Shown here: positions 18,634 through 27,226 of the stretch, in pieces
How the letters are laid out: each line of letters starts with the position of its first letter
Position numbering within the stretch: the first letter of the stretch is position 1
NCBI GenBank assembly: GCA_000384615.1
Contig: ARQU01000012.1
Span: 1 to 64,000 of the forward strand
Reading direction: 5' to 3'
DNA from: an alpha proteobacterium SCGC AAA536-G10
Lineage (GTDB): Bacteria; Pseudomonadota; Alphaproteobacteria; Puniceispirillales; Marisalimonadaceae
Length of the DNA stretch: 64,000 nucleotides
The notes under the pieces: generated by a model
Told to the model about the DNA's origin: nothing
Database searches by the model: none
The model's input: only the letters and a program-made list of their open reading frames with translations
Program-made: the position numbers and the translations under genes

Positions 18634-19775
18634 AATTGAATAGAAGACAATTTACCCTTGGCTCTACATCCTTATTGTTATCAGGTTTGTTACCGCTAAA
18701 AGTGAAATCATCTACAATAGACAATAAAAAGAACCTTGTTGTTATAATGTTAAGAGGTGCAATGGATGGCTTAACCGCTGTTCCATATATTCATGAAAAT
18801 ACACTTGAAAAAGTTAGGCCGGATATATTTGTAAAAAAGTTGTTCAAATTAAATAGCGATTTTAGTTTACATCCAAAATTATCAGGTTTTCATAATCTTT
18901 GGAAAAAAGACCAAGCTACAATTATTCACGCAACTAATATACCTTATACTGGTAGATCTCATTTTGATGGTCAAAACTTAATGGAAAGCGGGGGTATTAT
19001 TCCATATAAAACCAAAACTGGTTGGTTGGGTAAAGGTATAGATGTTGCTGGTTTAGATGGTTTATCGATGTCTTTACCAATGCCCTTGCTTTTAAGGGGG
19101 GAAAGAAATCAAGATAACTTTTATCCTTCTAAGTTTAGTATGCCATCAAGAAATTTGATTGATATTTTAAAAAATCATTATGCGGATGAACCTCTGTTAA
19201 AAAAATCATTTGATAAATTGACAAGTAGACCATTAAGTATGACTTCTGCTCCAAATAGTAAAAATATTAAAACTTTAGCAAGAATTGCTGGGGCAGAACT
19301 CAAAAAGGAATATGGTCCTCGGGTCGCTGTGTTTGAAATTTTTGGTTTTGATACTCACGCTGCACAAGGTGGAGCTGATGGAGAACATGGACAAAAGTTA
19401 AAAATTTTGGATGAAACTTTTGGAGTTTTAAAAAAACAACTTGGTAAAACTTTTGATAACACCTTAATACTTACTCTAACTGAATTTGGAAGAACAATCG
19501 TACAAAACAGTGGCTATGGAACAGAACATGGATATGGAACTGCAGTTTTATTGGGTGGAGGTTTGTTAAAAAAATCTCAAGTTTTTACTGATTGGCCTGG
19601 TATTAAGAAAAAAGAGTTATTCGAAGGAAGGGACTTAAACTCTACGTTGGATGCTAGATCAATTTATTGTTCTGCAATGTCAACATGCTTTAATACTGAT
19701 TTCAAACTGATGAATAAACATGTATTTCCTGACAAAACTCTTATTAATTTAAGCAATAAAATATTCAAATCATAA
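18630..19775 (+). CDS. DUF1501 domain-containing protein, Tat-type signal
   Basis: The 381-aa protein belongs to the DUF1501 group, related to sulfatase/alkaline-phosphatase folds. I start at ATG 18630 (MKLNRRQFTLGSTSLLL), which overlaps the DUF1800 stop as ATGA; the frame also opens at 18615. The N-terminus has a twin-arginine motif (RRQFTLG) and hydrophobic stretch, so export by Tat is likely. Later segments include VIMLRGAMDGL, HATNIPYTGRSHFDGQNLME, FDTHAAQG and LTEFGRT, the last resembling a metal-site region. It acts with the DUF1800 partner in an undefined role. Confidence 0.88.
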   Translation: MKLNRRQFTLGSTSLLLSGLLPLKVKSSTIDNKKNLVVIMLRGAMDGLTAVPYIHENTLEKVRPDIFVKKLFKLNSDFSLHPKLSGFHNLWKKDQATIIHATNIPYTGRSHFDGQNLMESGGIIPYKTKTGWLGKGIDVAGLDGLSMSLPMPLLLRGERNQDNFYPSKFSMPSRNLIDILKNHYADEPLLKKSFDKLTSRPLSMTSAPNSKNIKTLARIAGAELKKEYGPRVAVFEIFGFDTHAAQGGADGEHGQKLKILDETFGVLKKQLGKTFDNTLILTLTEFGRTIVQNSGYGTEHGYGTAVLLGGGLLKKSQVFTDWPGIKKKELFEGRDLNSTLDARSIYCSAMSTCFNTDFKLMNKHVFPDKTLINLSNKIFKS

Positions 19776-19891
19776 ATATTGTTAGATATATTAATTTACT
19801 CTTTAATTGTATTGTCAATGCAATTTGATTAACATTAATATGTTAATCAAGTTATAAACGAAAATCATTTGAAATATATTTTGGGGGTAAA

Positions 19892-20887
19892 ATGATTGAA
19901 AAAACTCAAATAAATAATAGTAACAAAAAAAAGGTTTTAATGGTTCAGGGTCTTCATGAGGAAGGTCAAAAGTTATTTCTGGCAAGAGATGATATTGAAC
20001 CTATTACTATTATGTCCTCGAATGAAGATGAAATCATGGAAGCTGCAAAGGATGTTCATGGTATTACTGTAAGGACTGCAAATATTTCTAGAAAAATAAT
20101 TGAAAATGCTAAAAATTTACTAATAGTTTCTAGGCATGGTGTTGGATATGATTCTATTGATGTTGATGCTTTGAATGATAGCGGTATCCCTCTAGCTATA
20201 GCTGCACATTCAAATATGATATCAGTTGCAGAACATGCAATGTTCATGTTGTTAGCTCTTTCCAAGAATGTATTTTATTATGATAAATTCGCAAGAAAAG
20301 CTGATTGGACAACAAGATGGGATATAAGGGCTTGGGATGTTGCTGAAAAAAAACTACTTGTCGTGGGTTTTGGAAGAATAGGATCTAGGTTAGTAAAACG
20401 TGCGCTTGCTTTTGATATGAAAGTTTATGTATATGATCCTTATGTTAATGCTGAAGAAATAAAAAAGTCAGGTGCTATTAACTTAGAAAATTATTTAGAC
20501 ATGTTGTCAGAAATGGACGCTGTATCTTTACATTGTCCCAAAAATAAAGAAACTACAGATATGTTTTCTGACAAAGAATTTAATATCATGAAAGATAGCT
20601 CATATCTTATCAACTGCGCAAGGGGAGGAATAGTTAACGAAAAAGCCTTATATGATGCATTAACTTCTAATAAAATTCGCGGTGCTGGATTAGATGTATA
20701 TGATGACGAACCCTCAACATCTTCAAATCCACTGTTTGGCTTAGATAATATTTTACTTTCTCCTCATATTGCTGGAGTTACTCAAGAAGCAACTATAAGA
20801 ATGTCAAAACAATCAGCTCAAAATGTGTTAGATGTATTTGACGATAAAGTAAATTCTGAAGTTATTATAAATAAGAATATTTTGTAG
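19892..20887 (+). CDS. D-isomer-specific 2-hydroxyacid dehydrogenase
   Basis: NAD(P)-linked oxidoreductase of the SerA-like family, 331 aa. The Rossmann motif is VGFGRIGSRLVKRALAF (about 157-173). The catalytic triad is visible as Arg in NCARGGIVNEKAL, Glu in DVYDDEPS and His in LSPHIAGVT. There is no ACT domain, so it is unlikely to be the housekeeping serine-pathway enzyme. GGGGGTAA precedes the ATG. It is followed after 11 bases by an HpcH/HpaI aldolase, so the two probably act in succession on a hydroxy or keto acid; the substrate is not readable. Confidence 0.9.
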   Translation: MIEKTQINNSNKKKVLMVQGLHEEGQKLFLARDDIEPITIMSSNEDEIMEAAKDVHGITVRTANISRKIIENAKNLLIVSRHGVGYDSIDVDALNDSGIPLAIAAHSNMISVAEHAMFMLLALSKNVFYYDKFARKADWTTRWDIRAWDVAEKKLLVVGFGRIGSRLVKRALAFDMKVYVYDPYVNAEEIKKSGAINLENYLDMLSEMDAVSLHCPKNKETTDMFSDKEFNIMKDSSYLINCARGGIVNEKALYDALTSNKIRGAGLDVYDDEPSTSSNPLFGLDNILLSPHIAGVTQEATIRMSKQSAQNVLDVFDDKVNSEVIINKNIL

Positions 20888-20898
20888 GAGATAACTAA

Positions 20899-21657
20899 AT
20901 GGAACAACAAACTTTAAGAAATTGCTGGTCAAAAGGAAAAGGTGCCATTAACGCGTGGTGTTCAATTCCCAGTGCTGTTACAGCTGAAATGATGTCAATG
21001 AGTGATTTTGACTCAATCACAATTGATATGCAACATGGACTAGTTGATTATCAAATGGCTCTTAACATGCTCCAAGTTATCTCAGGCTCAGGCAAAACTC
21101 CCATGGTAAGAGTTCCTTGGAATGAACCAGGAATTATTATGAAGGCTCTTGATGCAGGTGCATTAGGTATTATTTGTCCAATGATAAATACTCCTGATGA
21201 TGCCATTAGCTTTGTTGGAGCTACTAGATACGCCCCTGTTGGTCACAGGAGTTCAGGTCCTACTAGGGCATTGATGGTTCATGGTCCATCATATCATGAC
21301 GAGGCGAATGAAAAAATTATTTCATTTGCTATGATAGAGACCGTTGAGGCTCTTGAAAATGTTGAAAAAATTGCAGCTACTGACGGCTTGACTGGAATCT
21401 ATATTGGTCCCTCTGACCTAAGTATTTCTATGGGATTTAAACCAGGTCTGGATAGAGCTGAACCAGAAATGATTGATGCTATTAAAAAAATTAAAAATGC
21501 ATGTAAAAATAATAATATTAAAGTCGGAATTCATTGTCTTTCACCTTCTTACCTTAAAGATAAATTATCCAATGGCTATGATTTAGGGACTTTAGCAAGT
21601 GACGTTAGAATTTATGCAGAAGGAATTAGTAATAAAATGAAAGAAGCAAGATCATAG
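20899..21657 (+). CDS. HpcH/HpaI family aldolase
   Basis: Class II, metal-dependent aldolase of the group that cleaves 4-hydroxy-2-oxo acids such as 2-keto-3-deoxy sugar acids to pyruvate and an aldehyde. The 252-aa TIM-barrel protein has DSITIDMQHGLVDYQ, ALDAGALGIICPMINT (metal and substrate region), and MIETVEALENVEKIA with GIYIGPSDLSISMG near the end. It lies in a tight run with the hydroxyacid dehydrogenase upstream and the oxidoreductase downstream. The exact substrate is unknown. A second member of the family is at 44607-45353. Confidence 0.92.
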   Translation: MEQQTLRNCWSKGKGAINAWCSIPSAVTAEMMSMSDFDSITIDMQHGLVDYQMALNMLQVISGSGKTPMVRVPWNEPGIIMKALDAGALGIICPMINTPDDAISFVGATRYAPVGHRSSGPTRALMVHGPSYHDEANEKIISFAMIETVEALENVEKIAATDGLTGIYIGPSDLSISMGFKPGLDRAEPEMIDAIKKIKNACKNNNIKVGIHCLSPSYLKDKLSNGYDLGTLASDVRIYAEGISNKMKEARS

Positions 21658-21684
21658 TCTTTTTCGTAAATGAAAGGAATAAAA

Positions 21685-22656
21685 ATGAAAGCAGTTACAG
21701 TAGCTGAAACTGGTGTTCAAATTCTTGATGTAGATATACCAAAACCAAATAGTAGCGAGGTTCTCGTTAAAGTTTTTGCATGCGGACTTAATAGAGCAGA
21801 TTTAGTTGTAGCTGATGGAGGTGCTCACGGTGCTGCTGGAGGACCTGGAACTATAGTAGGTATGGAATTTTCAGGTGAAGTTGTTGAATGTGGTAATAAT
21901 GTAAAAAATGTCTCAATTGGTGACAGAGTTATGTGTTCAGGATCATCAACATGGGCAGAATACGCTATTGCTGACTATGGCCGTGTTATTAAGATACCAG
22001 ACAATAATATGGATTATTTAACAGCAAGCACTTTACCTGTGGCTCTTGCAACAATGCATAATGCAATTGTTACAATTGGAGAGTTTGCAAAGGGACAAAC
22101 AATTCTGATCCAAGGTGCAAGTTCAGGTGTTGGTCTTATGGGACTTCAAATAGCTAAACAATTAGGTGCAAAAATAATTATTGGAACTTCTACAAAAACT
22201 AAAAAATTCGATAAATTAAAGTCATTAGGAGCCGATGTTGTAGTAAACTCAAAAGATCCTGGTTGGGTTGATCAGGTATTAGCTACAACTAACAAGGAAG
22301 GTGTAGATCTTATTATAGATCAACTCTCTGGCTATACAGTTAATCAAAATATGCAAGCTACAAAAATAAAAGGTAAAATCGTTAATGTTGGAAGATTAGC
22401 AGGTGGAATAACAGATTTTAATTGTGATCTCCATGCATTAAGAAGAATAAATTATCAAGGGGTAACTTTTAGAACTAGATCTGTAGAAGAAATAAGGAGT
22501 GTCTATTTAGACATGTGGAACGATCTTGGAAATTCAGTGACAGCCGGTCAATTATCCCTTCCAATTGAAAAAGTCTATGATTTTAATGATGTAGCACAAG
22601 CATTATCCTCAATGAGAGATAATCAACACTTTGGAAAATTAATTTTAAAATTATAA
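21685..22656 (+). CDS. Zinc-independent quinone oxidoreductase-like MDR enzyme
   Basis: NADPH-dependent medium-chain dehydrogenase/reductase, 323 aa. I start at ATG 21685 because GAAAGGAATAAA precedes it; an ATG at 21670 lies within that site. The N-terminal GroES-like domain (GLNRADLVVADGG) lacks the catalytic-zinc ligands of alcohol dehydrogenases. The cofactor motif is GASSGVGLMGLQIAKQLGA (about 148-166). It ends with FGKLILKL, typical of the quinone-reductase branch. It follows the aldolase by 27 bases and could reduce the released aldehyde or enone, which is inference. Confidence 0.88.
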   Translation: MKAVTVAETGVQILDVDIPKPNSSEVLVKVFACGLNRADLVVADGGAHGAAGGPGTIVGMEFSGEVVECGNNVKNVSIGDRVMCSGSSTWAEYAIADYGRVIKIPDNNMDYLTASTLPVALATMHNAIVTIGEFAKGQTILIQGASSGVGLMGLQIAKQLGAKIIIGTSTKTKKFDKLKSLGADVVVNSKDPGWVDQVLATTNKEGVDLIIDQLSGYTVNQNMQATKIKGKIVNVGRLAGGITDFNCDLHALRRINYQGVTFRTRSVEEIRSVYLDMWNDLGNSVTAGQLSLPIEKVYDFNDVAQALSSMRDNQHFGKLILKL

Positions 22657-22669
22657 AGCTTATATTCAG

Positions 22670-23413
22670 TTGAATTCTGATCTCATAACAATAATAGCTA
22701 TCTTTACAGCTTTTGCTTTAGGTGGAATATTAAAAGGCGCAACTGGAGCAGGGGCTCCAATTATTACAATTCCTGTGATAGCAGCTTTTTATGATGTAAG
22801 AATTGCAGTAATTATTATGGTGATTCCTAATTTATTAACAAATATCGGCCAACTTTATCAATTTAGAAAAACTATTCTTCCCTCTTTTTTTACTGTCTCC
22901 TTTGCATTAGGTGGAGGAATTGGAGCTTTTCTTGGCACAATTTTATTAGTTAGTTTGCCAATTAAAATTTTAACTCTATCGGTAGCGATCATAGTAATAA
23001 TATATATTTTACTCAAAATTGCAGTACCATCTTGGAAATTAGTTTATGGAAAAGCAAAAAAATTAGTATTTATTATGGGAGCAGGGGGAGGTATCCTTCA
23101 AGGTTCAGCAGGCTTGTCAGCACCAATATCAATAACCTTTCTAAACTCTATGAAATTAGAACGAAATCAATTTATACCAACAATCTCAGTATATTTTGGC
23201 GTAATGTCTATATTCCAAATGCCTACCTTGTACTACTATGATTTTTTAAATTTAGAGATTATTATTGTAAGTGTTATGTCTACCATCGTACTTATGTGCT
23301 TTATGCCACTTGGTTCATGGATAGCTAAAAGTATATCCAAAGAAACTTTTGATAAAGTAACCTTAATTCTTTTAGGGTTTATTGCGTTAAGAATAATTTA
23401 TTTAAATTTGTGA
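22670..23413 (+). CDS. TauE/SafE family membrane exporter
   Basis: A 247-aa inner-membrane protein of the TauE/SafE (TSUP) family, linked elsewhere to sulfite, sulfoacetate or other organosulfur anion transport. The sequence is almost wholly hydrophobic with about eight helices, and shows the family's repeated glycine-rich segments GILKGATGAGAPIITIPVIAA and GAGGGILQGSAGLSAP. It begins with a TTG, 13 bases after the oxidoreductase, and ends the cluster. It probably moves a substrate or by-product of the preceding enzymes. It converges on the FecR-like gene, with 3 bases between stops. Confidence 0.87.
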   Translation: MNSDLITIIAIFTAFALGGILKGATGAGAPIITIPVIAAFYDVRIAVIIMVIPNLLTNIGQLYQFRKTILPSFFTVSFALGGGIGAFLGTILLVSLPIKILTLSVAIIVIIYILLKIAVPSWKLVYGKAKKLVFIMGAGGGILQGSAGLSAPISITFLNSMKLERNQFIPTISVYFGVMSIFQMPTLYYYDFLNLEIIIVSVMSTIVLMCFMPLGSWIAKSISKETFDKVTLILLGFIALRIIYLNL

Positions 23414-23416
23414 TAT

Positions 23417-24127
23417 TTATTTATATCTATTACCACATACCAATCGTCCATTCTGAGTAACACAACCATATTGAAGATCCCAATCTCTTTCTTTTGCTTT
23501 TAAGTTTTGGATTTTATTTACGCATCCTTGTAAAAATTTATTTGTGTATTGACTGGCATCAGTTGCATTATCAATTTCTAAAAGATTTTCTTTTTTGGAT
23601 ATTTTTGCATAAGAATAAGGTGGAATGTTTAAGTTCTTCTTGTCTTTAAACATAAGTTTTAATTTATTATTAAAGTTAAGAATTTCTAATTTATTTTGTT
23701 TTGATATTATAATTTCGTCTTTAAAATTATTTATTTTATAATCAGAGAAAATGATATTATATTTATTTTGAGAGTTATTAGGAACTGATAAAAGGATATT
23801 CCCTTTTTTAAAGCTTAAATTTATTTCATAATGATTTTCTGCCAATTGAATATTTTCTATTTTTAATGCAGAGTTATTAGACAAACAAACTTTTGTTTTG
23901 TCAGTCAAAAATAGGATTGCAGGGTTTTTCCTTGTACGTAAATAGTCTCCACTTTTAATTTTTGAAGATTTATTGAGAGTATATCTTTTACCGTAGATAT
24001 CAAGAACATGGACTGTGTTTTTGATCATAATAACTTTAATGTCTGAATAACTTAAGGAAGAAGATAATGAAAATATTATGAGTGAAAAGACAATTATATT
24101 TAGAAGTTTTTTTATTGCATAAATCAT
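23417..24127 (-). CDS. FecR-like exported protein
   Basis: A 236-aa protein with an N-terminal signal or anchor (LLNIIVFSLIIFSLSSSLSYS) and a beta-rich FecR-type region: SGDYLRTRKNPAILFLTDKTKVCLSNNSAL followed by repeated short strands. FecR domains occur in anti-sigma factors and in stand-alone periplasmic proteins. No sigma factor or TonB receptor gene is near, so a FecI/FecR regulatory role is not supported. The C-terminus has three cysteines (LQGCVNKIQ, YGCVTQNGRLVCG) that could form disulfides. Function is unknown. Confidence 0.6.
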   Translation of the reverse strand: MIYAIKKLLNIIVFSLIIFSLSSSLSYSDIKVIMIKNTVHVLDIYGKRYTLNKSSKIKSGDYLRTRKNPAILFLTDKTKVCLSNNSALKIENIQLAENHYEINLSFKKGNILLSVPNNSQNKYNIIFSDYKINNFKDEIIISKQNKLEILNFNNKLKLMFKDKKNLNIPPYSYAKISKKENLLEIDNATDASQYTNKFLQGCVNKIQNLKAKERDWDLQYGCVTQNGRLVCGNRYK

Positions 24128-24138
24128 AATTTAAATAA

Positions 24139-24165
24139 TGTAGCCATTATAATTCTATGGCTACA
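24139..24165. terminator. Hairpin between the BMP receptor gene and the FecR-like gene
   Basis: TGTAGCCAT and ATGGCTACA form a perfect 9-bp stem with a 9-base loop. The plus-strand side is followed by an interrupted T run and the minus-strand side by a weaker T-rich stretch. It would end leftward transcription of the receptor gene, so FecR needs its own promoter. Confidence 0.55.
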
Positions 24166-24185
24166 CTATTTTTTAAATTTTTATA

Positions 24186-25295
24186 TTATCCTGGGACTTT
24201 TCCATTAACACCTTTGAGGTAATAATTCATACCCCATAAGGCACCATCATCAAGACTTTTACCTGCAGGAATTATTTCTTTACCCGTGTTATCCACTAAA
24301 GGACCTGCAAATATATTAATCTTACCACTTTTGAGTCCATCTAGAGCTTCTTGTGCTTTTTTAGCAACGCTATCTGGCATATTTTGGAATTTAGAAATAA
24401 GCAACATTTCTGCTTTTAGTCCACCCCAATCATTGCCAGCCCAGTGGTCAGGACCATCACCAGTATTCCATTTGCCGCTTTTTAACTCTTCAATTTTTCT
24501 GATATAATATGGGCCCCAATTATTTATAGAGGCAAATAATTGAGCTTTTGGTGCGAATGCAGACATATCAGTTGATTGACCAAATCCAAGTGCACCTTTT
24601 TTCTCGGCTATTTGAAGCATGGCAGGTGAGTCTGTGTGTTGTGCAAGAATATCTGCACCTTCTGCAATATGTACCTTAGCGGCATCTGCCTCTTTTACTG
24701 GATCATACCATGTATTTGCCCATATAACTGAAATTGATGCATCCTTATTTACAGACCTTAAACCTTGAGCAAATGAATTAATACCCATAATTACTTCAGC
24801 TATTGGGTATGCACCAATATATCCGATTTTATTTGTTTTTGTCATTAAACCTGCTACTACACCTTGGATATATCGACCTTCATAAAATCGTATATTTCCT
24901 GTAGCAACATTTTTAGATCTTTTATAGCCGGTAATATGTTCAAATTTTACATTAGGAAATTCTTTAGCAACTTTTAAAGTTGGTTCCATGTAACCAAATG
25001 AGGTAGTGAATATAATTTCATTACCTTGTTTAGCAAGTTCTCTTATTACTCTGGTTGCGTCGGGACCTTCAGGGACATTTTCAACAACTGAAACTTTGAC
25101 ATCATTGCCAAATTGTTTTTCAACCATTTGTTTACCTAGTTCATGAGCGTAAGTCCAGCCATGATCTCCAGGTGTTGTTAAATAAACAAAACCTACTTTT
25201 GTTGGGTTACCAGCAAAAGCACTATTAAATATAAAAAATAAAACTGATGCACTTAATGCAAACAGTGAAAAAATACGCATACAAAATTTTAACAT
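24186..25295 (-). CDS. BMP family ABC transporter substrate-binding protein
   Basis: Periplasmic receptor of the Bmp/PnrA type, which in characterised members binds purine nucleosides or related compounds. The 369-aa protein has a signal peptide (MRIFSLFALSASVLFFIF, cleavage near AFA-GN), KVGFVYLTTPGDHGWTYAHELG at the mature N-terminus, EIIFTTSFGYMEP, YIGAYPIAEVIMGINSF and ADILAQHTDSP. AGGAG precedes the ATG. It lies 109 bases downstream of the truncated permease gene, so the operon ran permease to receptor. The ATPase and the second permease expected upstream are missing because the sequence is broken at 26226. Confidence 0.92.
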   Translation of the reverse strand: MLKFCMRIFSLFALSASVLFFIFNSAFAGNPTKVGFVYLTTPGDHGWTYAHELGKQMVEKQFGNDVKVSVVENVPEGPDATRVIRELAKQGNEIIFTTSFGYMEPTLKVAKEFPNVKFEHITGYKRSKNVATGNIRFYEGRYIQGVVAGLMTKTNKIGYIGAYPIAEVIMGINSFAQGLRSVNKDASISVIWANTWYDPVKEADAAKVHIAEGADILAQHTDSPAMLQIAEKKGALGFGQSTDMSAFAPKAQLFASINNWGPYYIRKIEELKSGKWNTGDGPDHWAGNDWGGLKAEMLLISKFQNMPDSVAKKAQEALDGLKSGKINIFAGPLVDNTGKEIIPAGKSLDDGALWGMNYYLKGVNGKVPG

Positions 25296-25404
25296 TTCAC
25301 ACTCCTAATTTGATAATAAAACCTTAAAAGTGAATCTTTAAAATAACAATAAAAAAAAATGAATTTTTATATTAAAATATAAAAATGCAAATATTTATGA
25401 CTTT

Positions 25405-26226
25405 TTATTGAGTATCAAAAAAAGGTTTTCCAAGAGATGCAGGTACTACGCTATTAGTTTTCGAAATCCTCCCAGATATCATTGTTAGAGCAACAATGGT
25501 AGCTAAATAGGGCATCATAGAAAGAATTTGAGATGGGATAGGCCAACCCCTTGATTGACCTACTAATTGAGCGATTGTTATTCCCCCAAAAATTAATGCG
25601 CCGACAATAATTCTCCATGGTATCCAGGAAGCAAAAACAACTAAAGCTAAGGCTATCCAACCTCTACCTGCGGTCATTCCCTCTGACCAATGTGGTGTCA
25701 ATACCAGTGGAATGTAGGCTCCTCCAATTCCCGCACACATACCCCCAAAACAAGTGGCGTACCAACGAATTTTTTTTACTGGATAGCCAACTGAATGAGC
25801 ACTTTGATGATCATCGCCAACGGCACGTAAGACAATTCCTGATTTAGAATATTTTAGAAAATAAGTAATGAAAATAATGATGGCGATCGACAAGTATGCA
25901 ATAAAATCTTGTTTGAATAAAATTTCACCAACAAATGGTATTTCTGACAATAAAAATATTTCTATCTTGGGTAAAGAAGGAACTGTTTTCCCGATTAAAG
26001 GGGCTCCAGCCAAACCAGTTAAACCAGTTGCAAAAATAGTTAATCCAAGCCCTGTTGCAACCTGATTAGTCATAAAGTTAATAGTAAAAATTGAAAAAAT
26101 AGAGGCCATAAAAATTCCAGATAAAGCTCCTGCAATTATTCCAAAATAAGGATTTCCTAACCATAACACGGCTCCTAAAGCTCCTACAGCACCACTTAAC
26201 ATCATACCTTCCACACCAAGGTTTAG
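25405..26226 (-). CDS. ABC transporter permease (BMP-associated), 5' end missing
   Basis: Inner-membrane permease of the RbsC-like group that serves BMP-type receptors. The readable part (about 273 aa) starts in the conserved FLNLGVEGMMLSGA segment, which in intact members lies a few dozen residues from the N-terminus, and continues through about eight hydrophobic helices, including VGYPVKKIRWYATCFGGMCA and AGRGWIALALVVFASW. At 26226 it runs directly into the 3' part of thrS, so the start, promoter and upstream operon genes are absent. If the first 26 kb is inverted, this becomes a truncation at the end of the sequence rather than a mutation. Confidence 0.88.
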   Translation of the reverse strand, partial: LNLGVEGMMLSGAVGALGAVLWLGNPYFGIIAGALSGIFMASIFSIFTINFMTNQVATGLGLTIFATGLTGLAGAPLIGKTVPSLPKIEIFLLSEIPFVGEILFKQDFIAYLSIAIIIFITYFLKYSKSGIVLRAVGDDHQSAHSVGYPVKKIRWYATCFGGMCAGIGGAYIPLVLTPHWSEGMTAGRGWIALALVVFASWIPWRIIVGALIFGGITIAQLVGQSRGWPIPSQILSMMPYLATIVALTMISGRISKTNSVVPASLGKPFFDTQ

Positions 26227-26321
26227 AAAGGACAAAAACCCTTATGCGTTGAAACCGATGAGTTGTCCCGGTAATGCACAGCTTTATAATTACGGCGTTA
26301 AATCCTACCGCGACCTTCCTA
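26227..26321. repeat. 95-bp inverted repeat, right copy (thrS junction)
   Basis: Exact reverse complement of bases 1-95. Its left edge is the precise point where permease sequence gives way to thrS sequence. No insertion-sequence end, target-site duplication or recombinase site is visible at the junction. Confidence 0.95.
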
Positions 26322-27178
26322 TCCGCATGGCAGAATTCGGGCGAGTGTTCCGGCAAGAATCTTCCGGAGCACGACATGGCCTTATGCGTGTTCAAGCTTT
26401 CACACAGGATGATGCACATATTTTCTGTTCGGATGAGCAGCTTGAGCATGAGATCATTGCAATGTGCGATCTCATCAAAGAAGTTTACACCGATCTTGGC
26501 ATGGCCAAAAACATAATAATTAATTTCTCAACACGCCCAGAAGAGCGTATTGGATCAGATGAAGACTGGGATCGTGCTGAGGAGGCATTGCAAAAAGTAC
26601 TGGAACGTATTGACATGAAATGGGTGCTCAATGCCGGAGATGGGGCTTTTTATGCACCAAAGCTTGACTTTATTCTCACTGATGCAATTGGTCGTGAGTG
26701 GCAATGCGGTACCATTCAAGTTGATATGAATATGCCAACCCGTCTTGAGATGAGCTATATAGGTGACGATGGCCAACGTCATACACCCCACATGATCCAC
26801 CGCGCTATTCTCGGCTCTGTAGAACGTTTTATTGGCGTTTTAATTGAGCATTATGCTGGCAAATTCCCACTCTGGCTTGCCCCAGTTCAAGTTGTTGTGG
26901 CCACCATAACCGAGGACATTGAAGGCTATGCTTATAAAGTGAAAGATGCTCTAATAAAAGTTGGCATTCGTACTGAACTAGATATACGCAATGAGAAAAT
27001 CGGTTATAAAGTGCGGGAGCATTCTATCAAAAAGGTGCCTGTTATTTTCGTATTAGGTAAACGGGAAAGTTTAGAAAATAGCGTGGCAATTCGCCGCCTC
27101 GGTTCTCAAGGTAATGAAACAATGAGCATTAAAGATGCTATAGCTATTATTAAAGATGAAGCAAATATACCTGATTAA
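26227..27178 (+). CDS. thrS: Threonyl-tRNA synthetase, C-terminal part
   Basis: This frame has no start of its own; it enters at 26228 from the permease junction. It encodes the ThrRS core from MSCPGN through RMAEFGRVFRQESSGARHG, the zinc/ATP region GFTQDDAHIFC (the text here reads AFTQDDAHIFC), TRLEMSYIG, HMIHRAILGSVERFIGVLIEHYAG (motif 3), and the anticodon-binding domain (LAPVQVVVATI through the C-terminus). A 60-base sample (26521-26580) has 28 G/C, against 13 in the next gene (27301-27360). Joined to 1075-1 it gives a complete 643-aa enzyme. Alone it cannot be functional. Confidence 0.93.
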
Positions 27179-27226
27179 TACAAGGGAACGAATAAAAAGA
27201 ACCAAATAATGGTAATATTGATAAGA

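Noticed and set aside
26249-27178. A complete gene starting with TTG at 26249
   Set aside because: The frame continues upstream as thrS sequence to the junction at 26227, and the missing N-terminal two-thirds is found at 1-1075; the TTG is an internal leucine codon.
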